A stretch of 64,000 nucleotides of DNA from Lacticaseibacillus sharpeae JCM 1186 = DSM 20505. GTDB lineage: Bacteria > Bacillota > Bacilli > Lactobacillales > Lactobacillaceae. Every line of letters begins with the position of its first letter. The stretch's first letter is position 1. Shown here one piece after another: positions 43,103-52,918 of this stretch. A program made the translations under genes and the position numbers. Location of the stretch: positions 123,018-187,017 of the forward strand of contig NZ_AYYO01000003.1 in the NCBI RefSeq assembly GCF_001436225.1, given 5' to 3'. The notes beneath the pieces were generated by a model that did not search any database, was not told the origin of the DNA, and saw only the letters and a program-made list of their open reading frames with translations.

Positions 43103-43534
43103 ATGTTCATGGGTGAATACCATCACAACCTAGATGCGAAAGGCCGTCTAATTGTTCCGGCAAAATTCCGTGAACAATTAGGGGCTAACTTCGTGTTGAC
43201 CCGCGGCATGGATGGTTGCCTGTTCGGTTACCCCGATTCTGAGTGGCAGGCGCTGCAAGAAAAACTTGCTAAGCTGCCACTAACCAAGAAAGACGCGCGG
43301 ACGTTCGTGCGGTTCCTCTACTCTGCTGCCACTGAGTGTGAACTTGATCGCCAAGGCCGGATTAACATTCCGAAGCCCTTGATGGATCACGCGGGGCTGG
43401 CGAAGGAATGTGTTCTGGTTGGGGTTGCCAACCGGATTGAAGTCTGGAGCAGTGAACGCTGGAACAACTTTGCCGATTCGGCGGCAGATGATTTTGACGA
43501 AATTTCCGAAAATCTAATGGACTTTGGGTTATAA
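43103..43534 (+). CDS. mraZ: Transcriptional regulator MraZ
   Basis: MraZ of 143 residues with two SpoVT/AbrB-like beta swaps: [26 protein letters not shown] at the N-terminus and [21 protein letters not shown] in the second half, both carrying the DxxGR motif. It forms ring oligomers and regulates the dcw cluster in other bacteria. The ATG at 43103 gives the standard N-terminus and follows GGAAGGGG. rsmH begins two bases after its stop. Confidence 0.97.
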   Translation: MFMGEYHHNLDAKGRLIVPAKFREQLGANFVLTRGMDGCLFGYPDSEWQALQEKLAKLPLTKKDARTFVRFLYSAATECELDRQGRINIPKPLMDHAGLAKECVLVGVANRIEVWSSERWNNFADSAADDFDEISENLMDFGL

Positions 43535-43536
43535 GC

Positions 43537-44472
43537 ATGGAATATACACACGAAACGGTGCTTTTACACACCGCAGCAAATGAACTGAATATTCAGCCAA
43601 ACGGCACGTATGTAGATGCTACGCTGGGCCGGGCGGGACACACCCAACAGATTCTGGCCCAACTTACGGACGGTCAGCTGTACGCATTCGACCAGGACGC
43701 CGACGCCATCGCCGCGGTTAAGCAGAACCTGGTGCCATTCCCACAGAACTTGCACTTGCTGCACACGAACTTCCGCAACATTGCGGATGCGCTAGCTGAG
43801 GTTGGCGTGAACAGTGTTGACGGGGTGTTATACGACCTCGGGGTTTCTAGTCCCCAGTTCGATGATTCAAAGCGCGGGTTCTCCTACCGCTTCGACGCGC
43901 CCCTGGATATGCGGATGGATCAGAGCCAGGATTTGACGGCCCGCACGATTGTCAACGAGTGGTCATTCAATGAGCTGGTCCGGATTTTCAGCCGTTATGG
44001 GGAAGAGAAGTTCGCTAAACAGATTGCCCGCCAGATTGAACGGGCCCGGGCGGAAAAACCAGTGGAAACCACCTTCGAGCTGGTTGAATTAATCAAGGCC
44101 GGCATTCCCGCGGCTGCACGGCGGACGGGCGGCCATCCCGCCAAGAAGACGTTCCAAGCACTGCGGGTGGCGGTGAACGATGAACTCGGGGCACTGGAAG
44201 ATTCACTGACTGACGCGCTTAAGCTGCTGAATGTTGGCGGCCGGATTGCGGTCATCACGTTCCAGTCCTTGGAAGATCGCCTCGTGAAGACGATGTTTCG
44301 TGAAGTCTCATCCACGCCGGATATTCCCCGTGGATTGCCAGTGATGCCGGACCAGATGCAGGCCCCATTCAAGTTGGTAACGCGGAAACCAATTGTTCCC
44401 ACTGACGAAGAAATTGAGCATAACCATCGAGCTCACAGTGCCAAGCTGCGGGTTATCGAACGGGTAAAGTAG
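43537..44472 (+). CDS. rsmH: 16S rRNA (cytosine-1402-N4)-methyltransferase
   Basis: Methyltransferase of 311 residues (MraW). The N-terminus [13 protein letters not shown], the SAM region [49 protein letters not shown] and [20 protein letters not shown] are all family hallmarks. It modifies C1402 of 16S rRNA at the P site. It sits at its normal place, second in the dcw cluster, and ftsL starts ten bases downstream. Confidence 0.97.
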   Translation: MEYTHETVLLHTAANELNIQPNGTYVDATLGRAGHTQQILAQLTDGQLYAFDQDADAIAAVKQNLVPFPQNLHLLHTNFRNIADALAEVGVNSVDGVLYDLGVSSPQFDDSKRGFSYRFDAPLDMRMDQSQDLTARTIVNEWSFNELVRIFSRYGEEKFAKQIARQIERARAEKPVETTFELVELIKAGIPAAARRTGGHPAKKTFQALRVAVNDELGALEDSLTDALKLLNVGGRIAVITFQSLEDRLVKTMFREVSSTPDIPRGLPVMPDQMQAPFKLVTRKPIVPTDEEIEHNHRAHSAKLRVIERVK

Positions 44473-44482
44473 AAAGGTGTAG

Positions 44483-44866
44483 ATGATCGTGGATAACACA
44501 GCAAGAATGTTAGACCCACAGACTCAGCCCCAGCAGGCACCAAAAAAACAGCAAAAAACGGCTCCAGTTGTTCAGCCGCAACCAAGTAAGCACGTCGCCT
44601 TTTCGCCACTTGAGCGGGTGCTTGTTTGCACGATTGCAATTGCCGTTACTACAATTGCCATTCTCTGCTTGTTCGCCCAGTTTGGCCTCTCCGGTGCGCG
44701 GCGGACGTATCAGAACACGCAGACCAAGATTAGCCAGACTGCAACACAGATTGATACATACCAGCAGTCGGTTAGCGAACTCACTGCTTCCTCCCGGCTA
44801 ACCGCTTTCGCCAAGGCCCACGGGCTGACGGTCGTGAACGGCAGCATCAAGCAGGCGGTTAAATGA
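44483..44866 (+). CDS. ftsL: Cell division protein FtsL
   Basis: Bitopic membrane protein of 127 residues: a Gln/Pro-rich cytoplasmic tail (about 1-45), one membrane segment (VCTIAIAVTTIAILCLFAQFGL) and an extracellular leucine-zipper-like coiled coil (RRTYQNTQTKISQTATQIDTY). This is the FtsL plan; it joins DivIB and DivIC in the divisome. Sequence conservation is low in the family and the call rests on position and topology. The stop overlaps the pbp start (ATGA). Confidence 0.9.
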   Translation: MIVDNTARMLDPQTQPQQAPKKQQKTAPVVQPQPSKHVAFSPLERVLVCTIAIAVTTIAILCLFAQFGLSGARRTYQNTQTKISQTATQIDTYQQSVSELTASSRLTAFAKAHGLTVVNGSIKQAVK

Positions 44867-47025
44867 GCAAGCGCAAGGGTCGCATGTCAGAAAAGCAGAT
44901 GCTAGAGCACCTGCGCAGAAACCGCCAGTGGTTCGGGTTTATCCTGTTATCGCTGACGGTTCTTGCGTTGGTGCTTATTGGCGTTAAATACGCACTCATT
45001 ATTCATGGCCAAGCGGACGAGCATAACTTGACCAAGAGCCGGCTGTCCCAAGTGACCCGCACCAAAACGGTTGTGGCCAAGCGCGGCGAGATTGTTGATG
45101 TCGACGGCAACGCCATTGCTTCCACCGGGAATACATACACGGTTTACGCGATTATTAAACACCAGTACAAGGGCGATACGAGTAAAATTGTTAAGGACAA
45201 GGCGAAGACTGCTAAGTTGCTTGCCAACCACTTGCCCGTCAGTGAAGCGGAAATCCTTAAGCGCTTGAACCCCGCGAACGGTCACACCACCCAGGTGGAA
45301 TTCGGCGGCGAGGGTAGTGGCCTTAGTTTGGCCACTAAGCAGGCGATTGAAAAAGAGAACCTCGCCGGGATCCACTTCACCACGACGCCAGCCCGTCTGT
45401 ACCCCAACGGTATTTTTGCCTCCCACGAAATTGGCCGCACGACGGCCACCACGAGCAAAAACGGTTTGACCACGCTGGCCGGAACCATGGGCCTAGAGAA
45501 GTCCTTCAACAAGCTGCTCACCGGTACGAACGGGGAGAAGCGGATGCAGACCGACCGCTTTGGCTACACGGTTGCTGGCACCGCCAAAACGCTGAAAAAA
45601 GCGCAAAACGGCGGCACGGTGTACACCACCATCAACAGCAACCTGCAGAACTACCTCGAGTCGCTTATGACTTCGGTGCAGGAGAAATACTCGCCCACGG
45701 CAATGACGGCCACCCTGATGAACGCCAAGACTGGGGCCATTCTTGCCACCAGTCAGCGGCCAACGTATGAACCGACCACCGGGAGCGGGCTGGCGAACGC
45801 CTGGCGCAGCATGCTCGTGCAAGACGTGTACGAGCCCGGATCGGTCATGAAGATCATGACGCTCGCGGCGGCGATTAATTCCGGGAACTACCACCCGAAT
45901 GAATACTACAAGTCCGGCCAAATTAAGGTGGATGGTGCCACGCTGTCCGACTGGAACAAGGCTGGGTGGGGGATGATTCCGCTCAGTCAAGCGTTCACCC
46001 GTAGTAGTAACGTCGGGATGGTCAAAATCGAACAGGCGATGGGTGCCAAGACCTGGTTGTCCTACCTGAAGAAGTTTGGTTTTGGCAGCAAGACCGGGAT
46101 GCCGCTGCCTAGTGAAAGTGCGGGGAGTATCGCTTATTCCAGCACGCCAGACCAAGCCAGCACCGCCTTTGGCCAGGCCATTAACGTCACCGTCGTGCAG
46201 ATGCTGCGGGCCATGTCCGCAGTTGCAGATGGGGGCCAGATGGTTGAGCCACGGATTGTTAGCAAAACTGAAACGGCCAGCGGTAAGGTGACCAAGTACG
46301 GGACCAAGAAGCTCGCCAAGGTGATTTCCGCCGACACCGCCGCCCAGGTGCGGGAAGCCATGGTCAAGGTCGTTAAGGACGAGAACGGGACTGGGGGCTC
46401 CTACGCGATTAAGGGCATGGATGTCGGCGTCAAGACCGGGACCGCCCAAATCTCCGGGGCCCACGGGTACCTAGCCGGCTCGCAGAACTACCTGCACAGT
46501 GTCGCGGCGATGGTGCCAAGCAAGAACCCGAAGTATCTGGTCTACATCACGTTGAAGCAGCCGAAGATTCCGGCGGGGACGGTCAGTGCGAACGACGTCA
46601 TCGCCACGATTTTCAAACCGCTCATCAAGCGGGCGATTGCGCTTGAAAGCAACTCCGGTTCAGAAGCGGGTAGCGCGATGACCAAGATTGGCAACCTCGA
46701 TGGGCAGAAGCTGACGACAGTCCGTTCCGACCTCCAAAAGCAGGGCTTCCAGGTCGCTGTAATTGGCACGGGGAATGAGGTTGTTCAGCAGTTGCCGGTC
46801 GCAAATCAAGAGGCAATGAATGGCAGTCGGGTGATTCTGATGACGAACGGGGCGATGACAATGCCGTCTGTTAGTGGTTGGGGTAAGTCGGATGTGTTAA
46901 AATTGGCCCAGATTACTGGTGTTAAGTTCAAACTGAAGGGTGAGGGTTATGCCAGTGCCCAATCGCTCAAGGCGGGCTCGCTCATTACGGGTGATACCGT
47001 TACGGTGACCTTCACAAGCAAATAG
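44863..47025 (+). CDS. Septal penicillin-binding protein with PASTA domains (PBP2x-type, FtsI)
   Basis: Class B PBP of 720 residues. One membrane segment (about 23-45) is followed by a dimerisation domain, the transpeptidase domain with YEPGSVMKIMT (SxxK), SSN and KTGTAQ, and two C-terminal PASTA domains (about 605-660 and 665-720, containing DGQKLTTVRSDLQKQGFQV and PSVSGWGKSDVLKLAQITGV). It crosslinks septal peptidoglycan. Cluster position between ftsL and mraY supports the divisome role. It overlaps ftsL by four bases. Confidence 0.96.
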   Translation: MSKRKGRMSEKQMLEHLRRNRQWFGFILLSLTVLALVLIGVKYALIIHGQADEHNLTKSRLSQVTRTKTVVAKRGEIVDVDGNAIASTGNTYTVYAIIKHQYKGDTSKIVKDKAKTAKLLANHLPVSEAEILKRLNPANGHTTQVEFGGEGSGLSLATKQAIEKENLAGIHFTTTPARLYPNGIFASHEIGRTTATTSKNGLTTLAGTMGLEKSFNKLLTGTNGEKRMQTDRFGYTVAGTAKTLKKAQNGGTVYTTINSNLQNYLESLMTSVQEKYSPTAMTATLMNAKTGAILATSQRPTYEPTTGSGLANAWRSMLVQDVYEPGSVMKIMTLAAAINSGNYHPNEYYKSGQIKVDGATLSDWNKAGWGMIPLSQAFTRSSNVGMVKIEQAMGAKTWLSYLKKFGFGSKTGMPLPSESAGSIAYSSTPDQASTAFGQAINVTVVQMLRAMSAVADGGQMVEPRIVSKTETASGKVTKYGTKKLAKVISADTAAQVREAMVKVVKDENGTGGSYAIKGMDVGVKTGTAQISGAHGYLAGSQNYLHSVAAMVPSKNPKYLVYITLKQPKIPAGTVSANDVIATIFKPLIKRAIALESNSGSEAGSAMTKIGNLDGQKLTTVRSDLQKQGFQVAVIGTGNEVVQQLPVANQEAMNGSRVILMTNGAMTMPSVSGWGKSDVLKLAQITGVKFKLKGEGYASAQSLKAGSLITGDTVTVTFTSK

Positions 47026-47043
47026 AAATTGAGGTTTAGTTTA

Positions 47044-48006
47044 ATGGCTTTAGCACAAATTTTGATTCCCTTCGTGTCGGCGTTCGCCATCACGGTTCTG
47101 ATCCTGCCATTCTTCATCATGTACATGCGGGCGAAGAAGGAAGGCCAAATGATTCGTGAGGAAGGCCCCAAGTGGCACGAAAAGAAGAGCGGGACCCCGA
47201 CGATGGGCGGCTTGGTCTTCATGCTCGGAATCGTGGTCACGGTTCTCTGGTACGGTTCCTGGCAGCACCAGCTCAGTCTGTCGGCACTTATGGCACTGTT
47301 CATTCTGATCCTGTACGGGGCACTCGGGTTCTCCGACGACTTCGTTAAGGTCAGCATGAAGCGCAACCTGGGGCTGAGGGCATGGCAGAAATTGCTGGGC
47401 CAGCTGGTTGGTGCCGCCATTTTCCTGTTTGTCTTCTTCCGTGAGGGCTTCAAGCCAACCATCGCGATGCCGTTTATCGGCACCGTGAACAGCACCTGGT
47501 TTTACATCCTCTTCGCGGCCATCTGGCTCGTCGGCTTCAGTAACGCGGTTAACCTGACTGACGGACTTGACGGTTTGGTTGCCGGGCAGGCCAGCATCGC
47601 CTTTGGCACGTACGCCATCATTGCCGCGCAGATGGGGCGCCAGGACGTGGAATACCTCTGTCTGGCCGTCATCGGGGGCTTGATTGGGTTCCTGATGTAC
47701 AACCACAAGCCGGCCCAAATCTTCATGGGGGATGCTGGGAGCCTCGCCCTTGGGGGGATGCTCGCCGCCGTTGCGCTCATGCTGCACCGCGAATGGTCAT
47801 TGCTGCTCATCGGGATTATCTTCGTTTGCGAAACGGCTAGTGTCATGCTGCAGGTCGCATCCTTCAAGCTGACGGGGAAGCGCATCTTTAAGATGGCCCC
47901 AATTCACCACCACTTTGAAATGCTGGGTTGGAGTGAATGGCGCGTTGACATTACATTTTGGCTGATTGGGATTGTCGCCAGTGCGATTTACCTGCTTGCC
48001 TTCTAG
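47044..48006 (+). CDS. mraY: Phospho-N-acetylmuramoyl-pentapeptide transferase
   Basis: Integral membrane enzyme of 320 residues forming lipid I. Conserved motifs: [19 protein letters not shown] near the N-terminus, [10 protein letters not shown] with the Asp pair, [36 protein letters not shown] and [23 protein letters not shown]. About ten membrane segments. The ATG at 47044 is nine bases after GAGG. Confidence 0.97.
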   Translation: MALAQILIPFVSAFAITVLILPFFIMYMRAKKEGQMIREEGPKWHEKKSGTPTMGGLVFMLGIVVTVLWYGSWQHQLSLSALMALFILILYGALGFSDDFVKVSMKRNLGLRAWQKLLGQLVGAAIFLFVFFREGFKPTIAMPFIGTVNSTWFYILFAAIWLVGFSNAVNLTDGLDGLVAGQASIAFGTYAIIAAQMGRQDVEYLCLAVIGGLIGFLMYNHKPAQIFMGDAGSLALGGMLAAVALMLHREWSLLLIGIIFVCETASVMLQVASFKLTGKRIFKMAPIHHHFEMLGWSEWRVDITFWLIGIVASAIYLLAF

Positions 48007-48116
48007 GCACGCACCCAACTAGCGCCGTCAGTAATATTGGCGGAATGCACGTTCTGGGTGCAACTCCCAGTGCGTGTTTTGATCCAAATAGATAATTTAA
48101 GAAAGAAGTTTCCAAA

Positions 48117-49475
48117 ATGAAGGCAATCAGTGATTATCAGAACAAAAAAGTGCTTGTATTAGGACTGGCCAAAAGTGGGCTGAACGCCGCACGGCTGCTG
48201 CACCGGCTGGGCGCGCTCGTCACCGTTAACGACGCCAAGGATTTCCACGAAAATCCTGACGCCCAAGCGCTTGTTGAAGATGGTATTCGCGTGATTAGCG
48301 GCCATCACCCAGTTGAACTGCTCGATGAGAATTTCGAACTGATGGTGAAGAACCCCGGAATTCCGTACACCAACCCCATGGTGGTGCGGGCGCAAGAACT
48401 GAAGATTCCAATCATTACCGAACCAGAACTGGCCTATGAAGTTTCCGAAACGGACTGGGTTGGGGTAACCGGGACTAACGGTAAGACAACCACCACGACG
48501 CTCATCGGCCTGATGCTCAACGCTGGGGGCCAGGTTGCCCACGCAGCCGGGAACATTGGTGTCCCTCTGAGCCAGGTCGCCCAGGACGCCAAGCAGGGTG
48601 AAACCATCGTGGCGGAACTTTCAAGCTTCCAGCTGCTGGGAATTACTAAGCTGCACCCCCACATTGCGGTTTTGACAAACATTTATGAAGCCCACCTGGA
48701 TTACCACGGCAACCGGGAGAATTACGTGAACGCGAAGATGCGTCTGACCATGAACCAGACGGCGGACGACTACTTCGTGATGAACTGGGATTTGCCCGAA
48801 ATGCACGACTTGGCTAAGCGCTCTGCCGCCCAGATTGTGCCATTCTCCCGCAAGCACGCGGACGGCGCACGGGCATACCTGAACGCAGACGGCATGCTGT
48901 GCTTCGATGACGAAGTGATTATGGCGGCTGATGACCTGAAGATTCCTGGTAACCACAACGTCGAAAACGCGCTGGCAGCAATTGCAGTTGCGAAGTTGCA
49001 TGGTATCGATAACGCTGCGATTGTGCACGTGCTCAGCTCCTTCACCGGGGTTAAGCACCGCATTCAGTACGTCACCACGCTCAATGGTCGCCGGTTCTAC
49101 AACGACAGTAAGGCCACCAACGTGGAAGCTGCGAGTGTGGCCATCACGGCCTTCAAGGAACCTGTTGTACTGATTGCCGGGGGCCTTGACCGGGGCTTGT
49201 CCATGGACGACCTCGTACCGCTTATGCAAAAGCACGTTAAGGCACTGGTCACGTACGGCGAAACGGCCGCTTTGATGGTGCAGGCAGCTAAGGACGCCGG
49301 CATTACGGCAATCAATCGGGTCACCACGCTCGATGAAGCTGTGCCAGCGGCCTACAAGCTCAGTGCTGAAGGTGATGTCATTCTGCTCTCCCCGGCGGCA
49401 GCAAGCTGGGATCAGTTCCACACCTTTGAAGAACGCGGTGACCTGTTCATCGCGGATGTTGCAAAACTTAAGTAG
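48117..49475 (+). CDS. murD: UDP-N-acetylmuramoylalanine-D-glutamate ligase
   Basis: Mur ligase of 452 residues adding D-Glu. It shows VLGLAKSGLNAARLLHRLG (UDP domain), GVTGTNGKTTTTTLIG (P-loop), AELSSFQLLG, HRIQYVTTLNGRRFYNDSKATN and LLSPAAASWDQFHTFEERGDLF. A 110-base structured gap separates it from mraY. murG follows 42 bases downstream behind GGAGG. Confidence 0.97.
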   Translation: MKAISDYQNKKVLVLGLAKSGLNAARLLHRLGALVTVNDAKDFHENPDAQALVEDGIRVISGHHPVELLDENFELMVKNPGIPYTNPMVVRAQELKIPIITEPELAYEVSETDWVGVTGTNGKTTTTTLIGLMLNAGGQVAHAAGNIGVPLSQVAQDAKQGETIVAELSSFQLLGITKLHPHIAVLTNIYEAHLDYHGNRENYVNAKMRLTMNQTADDYFVMNWDLPEMHDLAKRSAAQIVPFSRKHADGARAYLNADGMLCFDDEVIMAADDLKIPGNHNVENALAAIAVAKLHGIDNAAIVHVLSSFTGVKHRIQYVTTLNGRRFYNDSKATNVEAASVAITAFKEPVVLIAGGLDRGLSMDDLVPLMQKHVKALVTYGETAALMVQAAKDAGITAINRVTTLDEAVPAAYKLSAEGDVILLSPAAASWDQFHTFEERGDLFIADVAKLK

Positions 49476-49517
49476 ATTTTAGTGCTGATTAACGGCTAGA
49501 TTTTTGGAGGAAACACG

Positions 49518-50624
49518 ATGCGCGTATTAGTTTCAGGTGGTGGTACTGGTGGTCACATTTATCCAGCACTAGCATTGCTTGACCGCTTGCAGGAAACCGG
49601 TGAATTGGATGCCGCCCTCTATGTGGGGACTGAACGGGGACTTGAATCCCGAATTGTGCCCAAGCACGGGGTGGATTTTGCCACCGTTAAAATTCAGGGC
49701 TTTAGCCGCAAGCTGAACTTTAAGGGCCTGAGCACCAACATCCAGACGGTACGGATGTTCCTGGCCAGTGTGACGCGCGCGAAGAAGATTCTGGCGGACT
49801 TCAAGCCGGACGTTGTAGTCGGTACCGGGGGCTATGTCTCGGGGGCAACGCTGTACGCTGCCAGCCGGATGCACATTCCCACGGTCATTCACGAATCCAA
49901 CTCGGTCGCCGGGGTGACTAACAAGTTCCTCGCTCGTTTCGTGACCAAGATTGCCATCAGCTTCACGGACGTGGCCACAGCTTTCCCGGCCAGCAAAACC
50001 GTGCTCACGGGGAATCCCCGCGCGCAGCAAGTTGCGGGGCTTAAGCCTAACCAGCAGTTAGCCGAGTTCGAACTGGACCCGAAGAAGCGGACCGTCCTGA
50101 TTTTCGGCGGTTCACGGGGTGCGCCGATGCTGAACAAGGCGGCCATTGCGGGTATGTCCACGTTTGCTGATGCCAGCTACCAGGTGCTCTTTGCCACCGG
50201 GACTACGCATTATGACAACGTTTTGCAGCAGTTGGGCACCCTGCCCGCCAACGTTGCGATTGTGCCGTACATCGACCACATGGAAAAGGTATTGCCGGAC
50301 GTGGCCCTATTGGTGAGCCGCAGCGGGGCAACCACTCTGTCCGAGATGACCGCACTGGGCCTGCCAGCAGTCTTGGTGCCCAGTCCGAACGTGACGCACA
50401 ACCACCAGTTCCACAACGCTGAAAGCTTGGCGAAGGTGGGCGCTGCGGTTGTGATTGAAGAGCCGCAACTGGCTGACCGCTTCACGAACACCGTTGACGA
50501 TTTGATGTCCGATGCGGGTAAGCTCAACGAGATGGCCGCTGCCAGCAAGAAGATGGGGGTCCCGGACGCAACGGACCGGTTGATTCAGGTACTCCGCGAC
50601 GCCATGGGTGCGCTGGGTAAGTAA
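49518..50624 (+). CDS. murG: Undecaprenyl-PP-MurNAc-pentapeptide-UDP-GlcNAc transferase
   Basis: Peripheral membrane glycosyltransferase of 368 residues converting lipid I to lipid II. The N-terminal MRVLVSGGGTGGHIYPALAL is the glycine-rich G loop, GTGGYVSGATLYAA and HESNSVAGVTNKFLA follow, IFGGSRGAPMLNKA is the third G loop, and SRSGATTLSEMTALGLPAVLVPSPNVTHNHQFHNA binds UDP-GlcNAc. Length and motifs are typical. divIB is 27 bases downstream. Confidence 0.97.
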   Translation: MRVLVSGGGTGGHIYPALALLDRLQETGELDAALYVGTERGLESRIVPKHGVDFATVKIQGFSRKLNFKGLSTNIQTVRMFLASVTRAKKILADFKPDVVVGTGGYVSGATLYAASRMHIPTVIHESNSVAGVTNKFLARFVTKIAISFTDVATAFPASKTVLTGNPRAQQVAGLKPNQQLAEFELDPKKRTVLIFGGSRGAPMLNKAAIAGMSTFADASYQVLFATGTTHYDNVLQQLGTLPANVAIVPYIDHMEKVLPDVALLVSRSGATTLSEMTALGLPAVLVPSPNVTHNHQFHNAESLAKVGAAVVIEEPQLADRFTNTVDDLMSDAGKLNEMAAASKKMGVPDATDRLIQVLRDAMGALGK

Positions 50625-50651
50625 TATGTAAACGCGAAAGGGGGCGGCAAA

Positions 50652-51443
50652 ATGACCACGACAGATAAAGAACGCAGCGGGGCACGGCCCGGTGTGCGGC
50701 CACAATATGTGCACGAGCCATTACCAAAGCCGCTCCCGAACGTGCAACACATCCGCCACCGCCGCAACGTCCGGAACCTGGTCATCATCACGGTGCCCCT
50801 GCTGCTGATTGCGGCAGCGTCTGGCTACATGGCCTCACCCTGGTCGAAGGTGGCCGACATTACCGTGAAGGGGACCAGCGTGGTTGCGAATCAGGACGTA
50901 ATTGACGCCACGAAGATGAGCAAGCGCACGTATATTCCGCAAGTGTTGTTGCATCATGCTGATTTTGCGGATCAAGTTGAACGCAAGGTGCCGGCGCTGA
51001 AATCCGTCCGGGTGAACGTCGCGGGGGCCCAGAACGTTACGGTACGGGTCAGTGAGTACGCGACGGTGGGGTATATTACCCAAAACGGTGCGAATCACGC
51101 TGTTTTAAGTAACGGTGCGGTGCTCAAGAAGTCGAGCGCCCAGCCGGAGCAGGGGCTGCCGCTGTTCTCCGGGTTTGATAACGACCTCAAGAATATTATC
51201 CAGGTTGTCGCTAAGATTCCAGCGGCGATTCGCCAGGACATCTCCGAAGTGGACGCCACGCGCGGCAACGGGAATCCGTACCAAGTCACCTTGGTGATGA
51301 ACGACGGGAATACCATCGTCGCCGACTCGCGCACATTGGCAAAAAAAATTAAATATTATCCCAGCATTAAAGGCCAGGTTAAGGGCAAAGGCACCGTTGA
51401 TCTGGAAGTTGGCGCCTATTTTGTACCGAAAAGCACAAAATAA
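50652..51443 (+). CDS. divIB: Cell division protein DivIB (FtsQ)
   Basis: Bitopic protein of 263 residues: a basic cytoplasmic region (about 1-42), a membrane segment (LVIITVPLLLIAAASGYMA), a POTRA domain (WSKVADITVKGTSVVANQDVIDATKM) and a beta domain ending PSIKGQVKGKGTVDLEVGAYF. It stabilises the FtsL-DivIC complex. Placement after murG and before ftsA is the usual order. Confidence 0.94.
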   Translation: MTTTDKERSGARPGVRPQYVHEPLPKPLPNVQHIRHRRNVRNLVIITVPLLLIAAASGYMASPWSKVADITVKGTSVVANQDVIDATKMSKRTYIPQVLLHHADFADQVERKVPALKSVRVNVAGAQNVTVRVSEYATVGYITQNGANHAVLSNGAVLKKSSAQPEQGLPLFSGFDNDLKNIIQVVAKIPAAIRQDISEVDATRGNGNPYQVTLVMNDGNTIVADSRTLAKKIKYYPSIKGQVKGKGTVDLEVGAYFVPKSTK

Positions 51444-51574
51444 CGTGATTTCTGGGCTAAATGTCGCCTGATAGCGTACGCTTTCTTTTTCTAATGTGGT
51501 AAACTCAAAATTGTATTAATAATAAAAATTGCACATAAAACGTTAAATACGTAAACATAAGGAGGTCCAGACAC

Positions 51575-52891
51575 ATGGGGAATCAAGACGTTTACGTCGG
51601 TCTTGATATCGGGACCACTTCAATCAAGGTTATTGCCGCTGAAATAACATCCGGGCAACTGAGTGTGATTGGTGTTGGCAGCCAGCGAGCTGAAGGCATG
51701 TCCCGCGGTGTGATTGTCGATATTGATAAGACCGCCGCGACAATTCGTGCAGCCGCCCAACAGGCAGCTGATAAGACTGGCATCACAATCCACGACGTGC
51801 TGGTGGGTGTGCCCGCAAGCATGCTCCAGATTGAGCAAGTATCCGGCATGATTGCCGTCGGGGATACAAGTAAAGAAATAACCGCCGATGATGTGCGGAA
51901 GGTCGCAAGCACTGCTTTAACGCGGAACTTGCCCCCTGAACGCGAGGTGTTGTCGCTGATTCCGGATGAATTCGTTGTTGACGGGTTCGATGGGATTAAC
52001 GATCCGCGCGGCATGATTGGGGTACGGATTGAGATGCATGGATTATTATTCACCGTCCCTAAGACCGTACTCCACAACTTGCGCCGGGCCGTCGAGAAGG
52101 CGGGCCTGAACGTGGCGATGTTCATCGCCGCACCGCTGGCACTCGGGGACTACATTCTCTCCGATGGGGAAAAGGACTTCGGCACGGTTGTGATTGACCT
52201 TGGTGGTGGGCAGAGTACCGCTGCCGTCATTCACGACCGGAAGCTGAAGTTCACCACGACGGACCTTGAGGGTGGCGAGTACATCACGAAGGATATCTCC
52301 GTGGTGCTGAACACGAACTTCTCCGACGCTGAACGGCTTAAGCGTGAATACGGGACGGCGGATACCTTAAGTGCCAGCGAGGAGCAGACGTTCCCCGTGA
52401 CCGTGGTGGGTAAGTCAAACCCCGTCACGATTTCCGAGAAGTACTTGGCGGAAATCATCGAGGCGCGCCTGACTCAGACGCTGACCCGTTTGAATGACGC
52501 CCTGGTTGCTGCCCACGCGCTGGATTTGCCCGGGGGCATCGTCATAACTGGGGGTAACGCCGCGTTGCCTGGCGTTAGTGCCCTCGCGGATGATATTTTC
52601 GGCCGGCAGGTAAAGCTGTACGTGCCGAGCGAGGTTGGTTTGCGCCACCCCGCATTCACCCAGGCGCTGGGTCTGGTGTACACCGCGGCCCACATGAGCG
52701 ACATCAGCCGCATCGTGGCTTCCGCAGTGAACGCGCCAGCAGTAACAACTACTAGCGCGAAGGTTCAGCAGAGCACCCCTGCAGCCGCAAAGCAGCAGGA
52801 GGAAAAGCCCGCAGCAACCGAAGTAGAACCAGAGCCGAAGCAGAAGAAGGAACCATTCTACAAGCGTTTCTTCGGTACATTTTTTGATTAA
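51575..52891 (+). CDS. ftsA: Cell division protein FtsA
   Basis: Actin-like ATPase of 438 residues tethering FtsZ to the membrane. Motifs: YVGLDIGTTSIKVIAAEI (phosphate 1), the SHS2 subdomain, VVIDLGGGQSTAAV (phosphate 2) and GIVITGGNAALPGV (adenosine). An Ala/Glu/Lys-rich linker leads to the C-terminal amphipathic helix FYKRFFGTFF, the membrane-targeting sequence. AAGGAGG precedes the ATG, and a 130-base gap upstream probably holds an ftsAZ promoter. Confidence 0.97.
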   Translation: MGNQDVYVGLDIGTTSIKVIAAEITSGQLSVIGVGSQRAEGMSRGVIVDIDKTAATIRAAAQQAADKTGITIHDVLVGVPASMLQIEQVSGMIAVGDTSKEITADDVRKVASTALTRNLPPEREVLSLIPDEFVVDGFDGINDPRGMIGVRIEMHGLLFTVPKTVLHNLRRAVEKAGLNVAMFIAAPLALGDYILSDGEKDFGTVVIDLGGGQSTAAVIHDRKLKFTTTDLEGGEYITKDISVVLNTNFSDAERLKREYGTADTLSASEEQTFPVTVVGKSNPVTISEKYLAEIIEARLTQTLTRLNDALVAAHALDLPGGIVITGGNAALPGVSALADDIFGRQVKLYVPSEVGLRHPAFTQALGLVYTAAHMSDISRIVASAVNAPAVTTTSAKVQQSTPAAAKQQEEKPAATEVEPEPKQKKEPFYKRFFGTFFD

Positions 52892-52918
52892 TAAAATCCC
52901 CGAGTAGGAGGAACTAAG

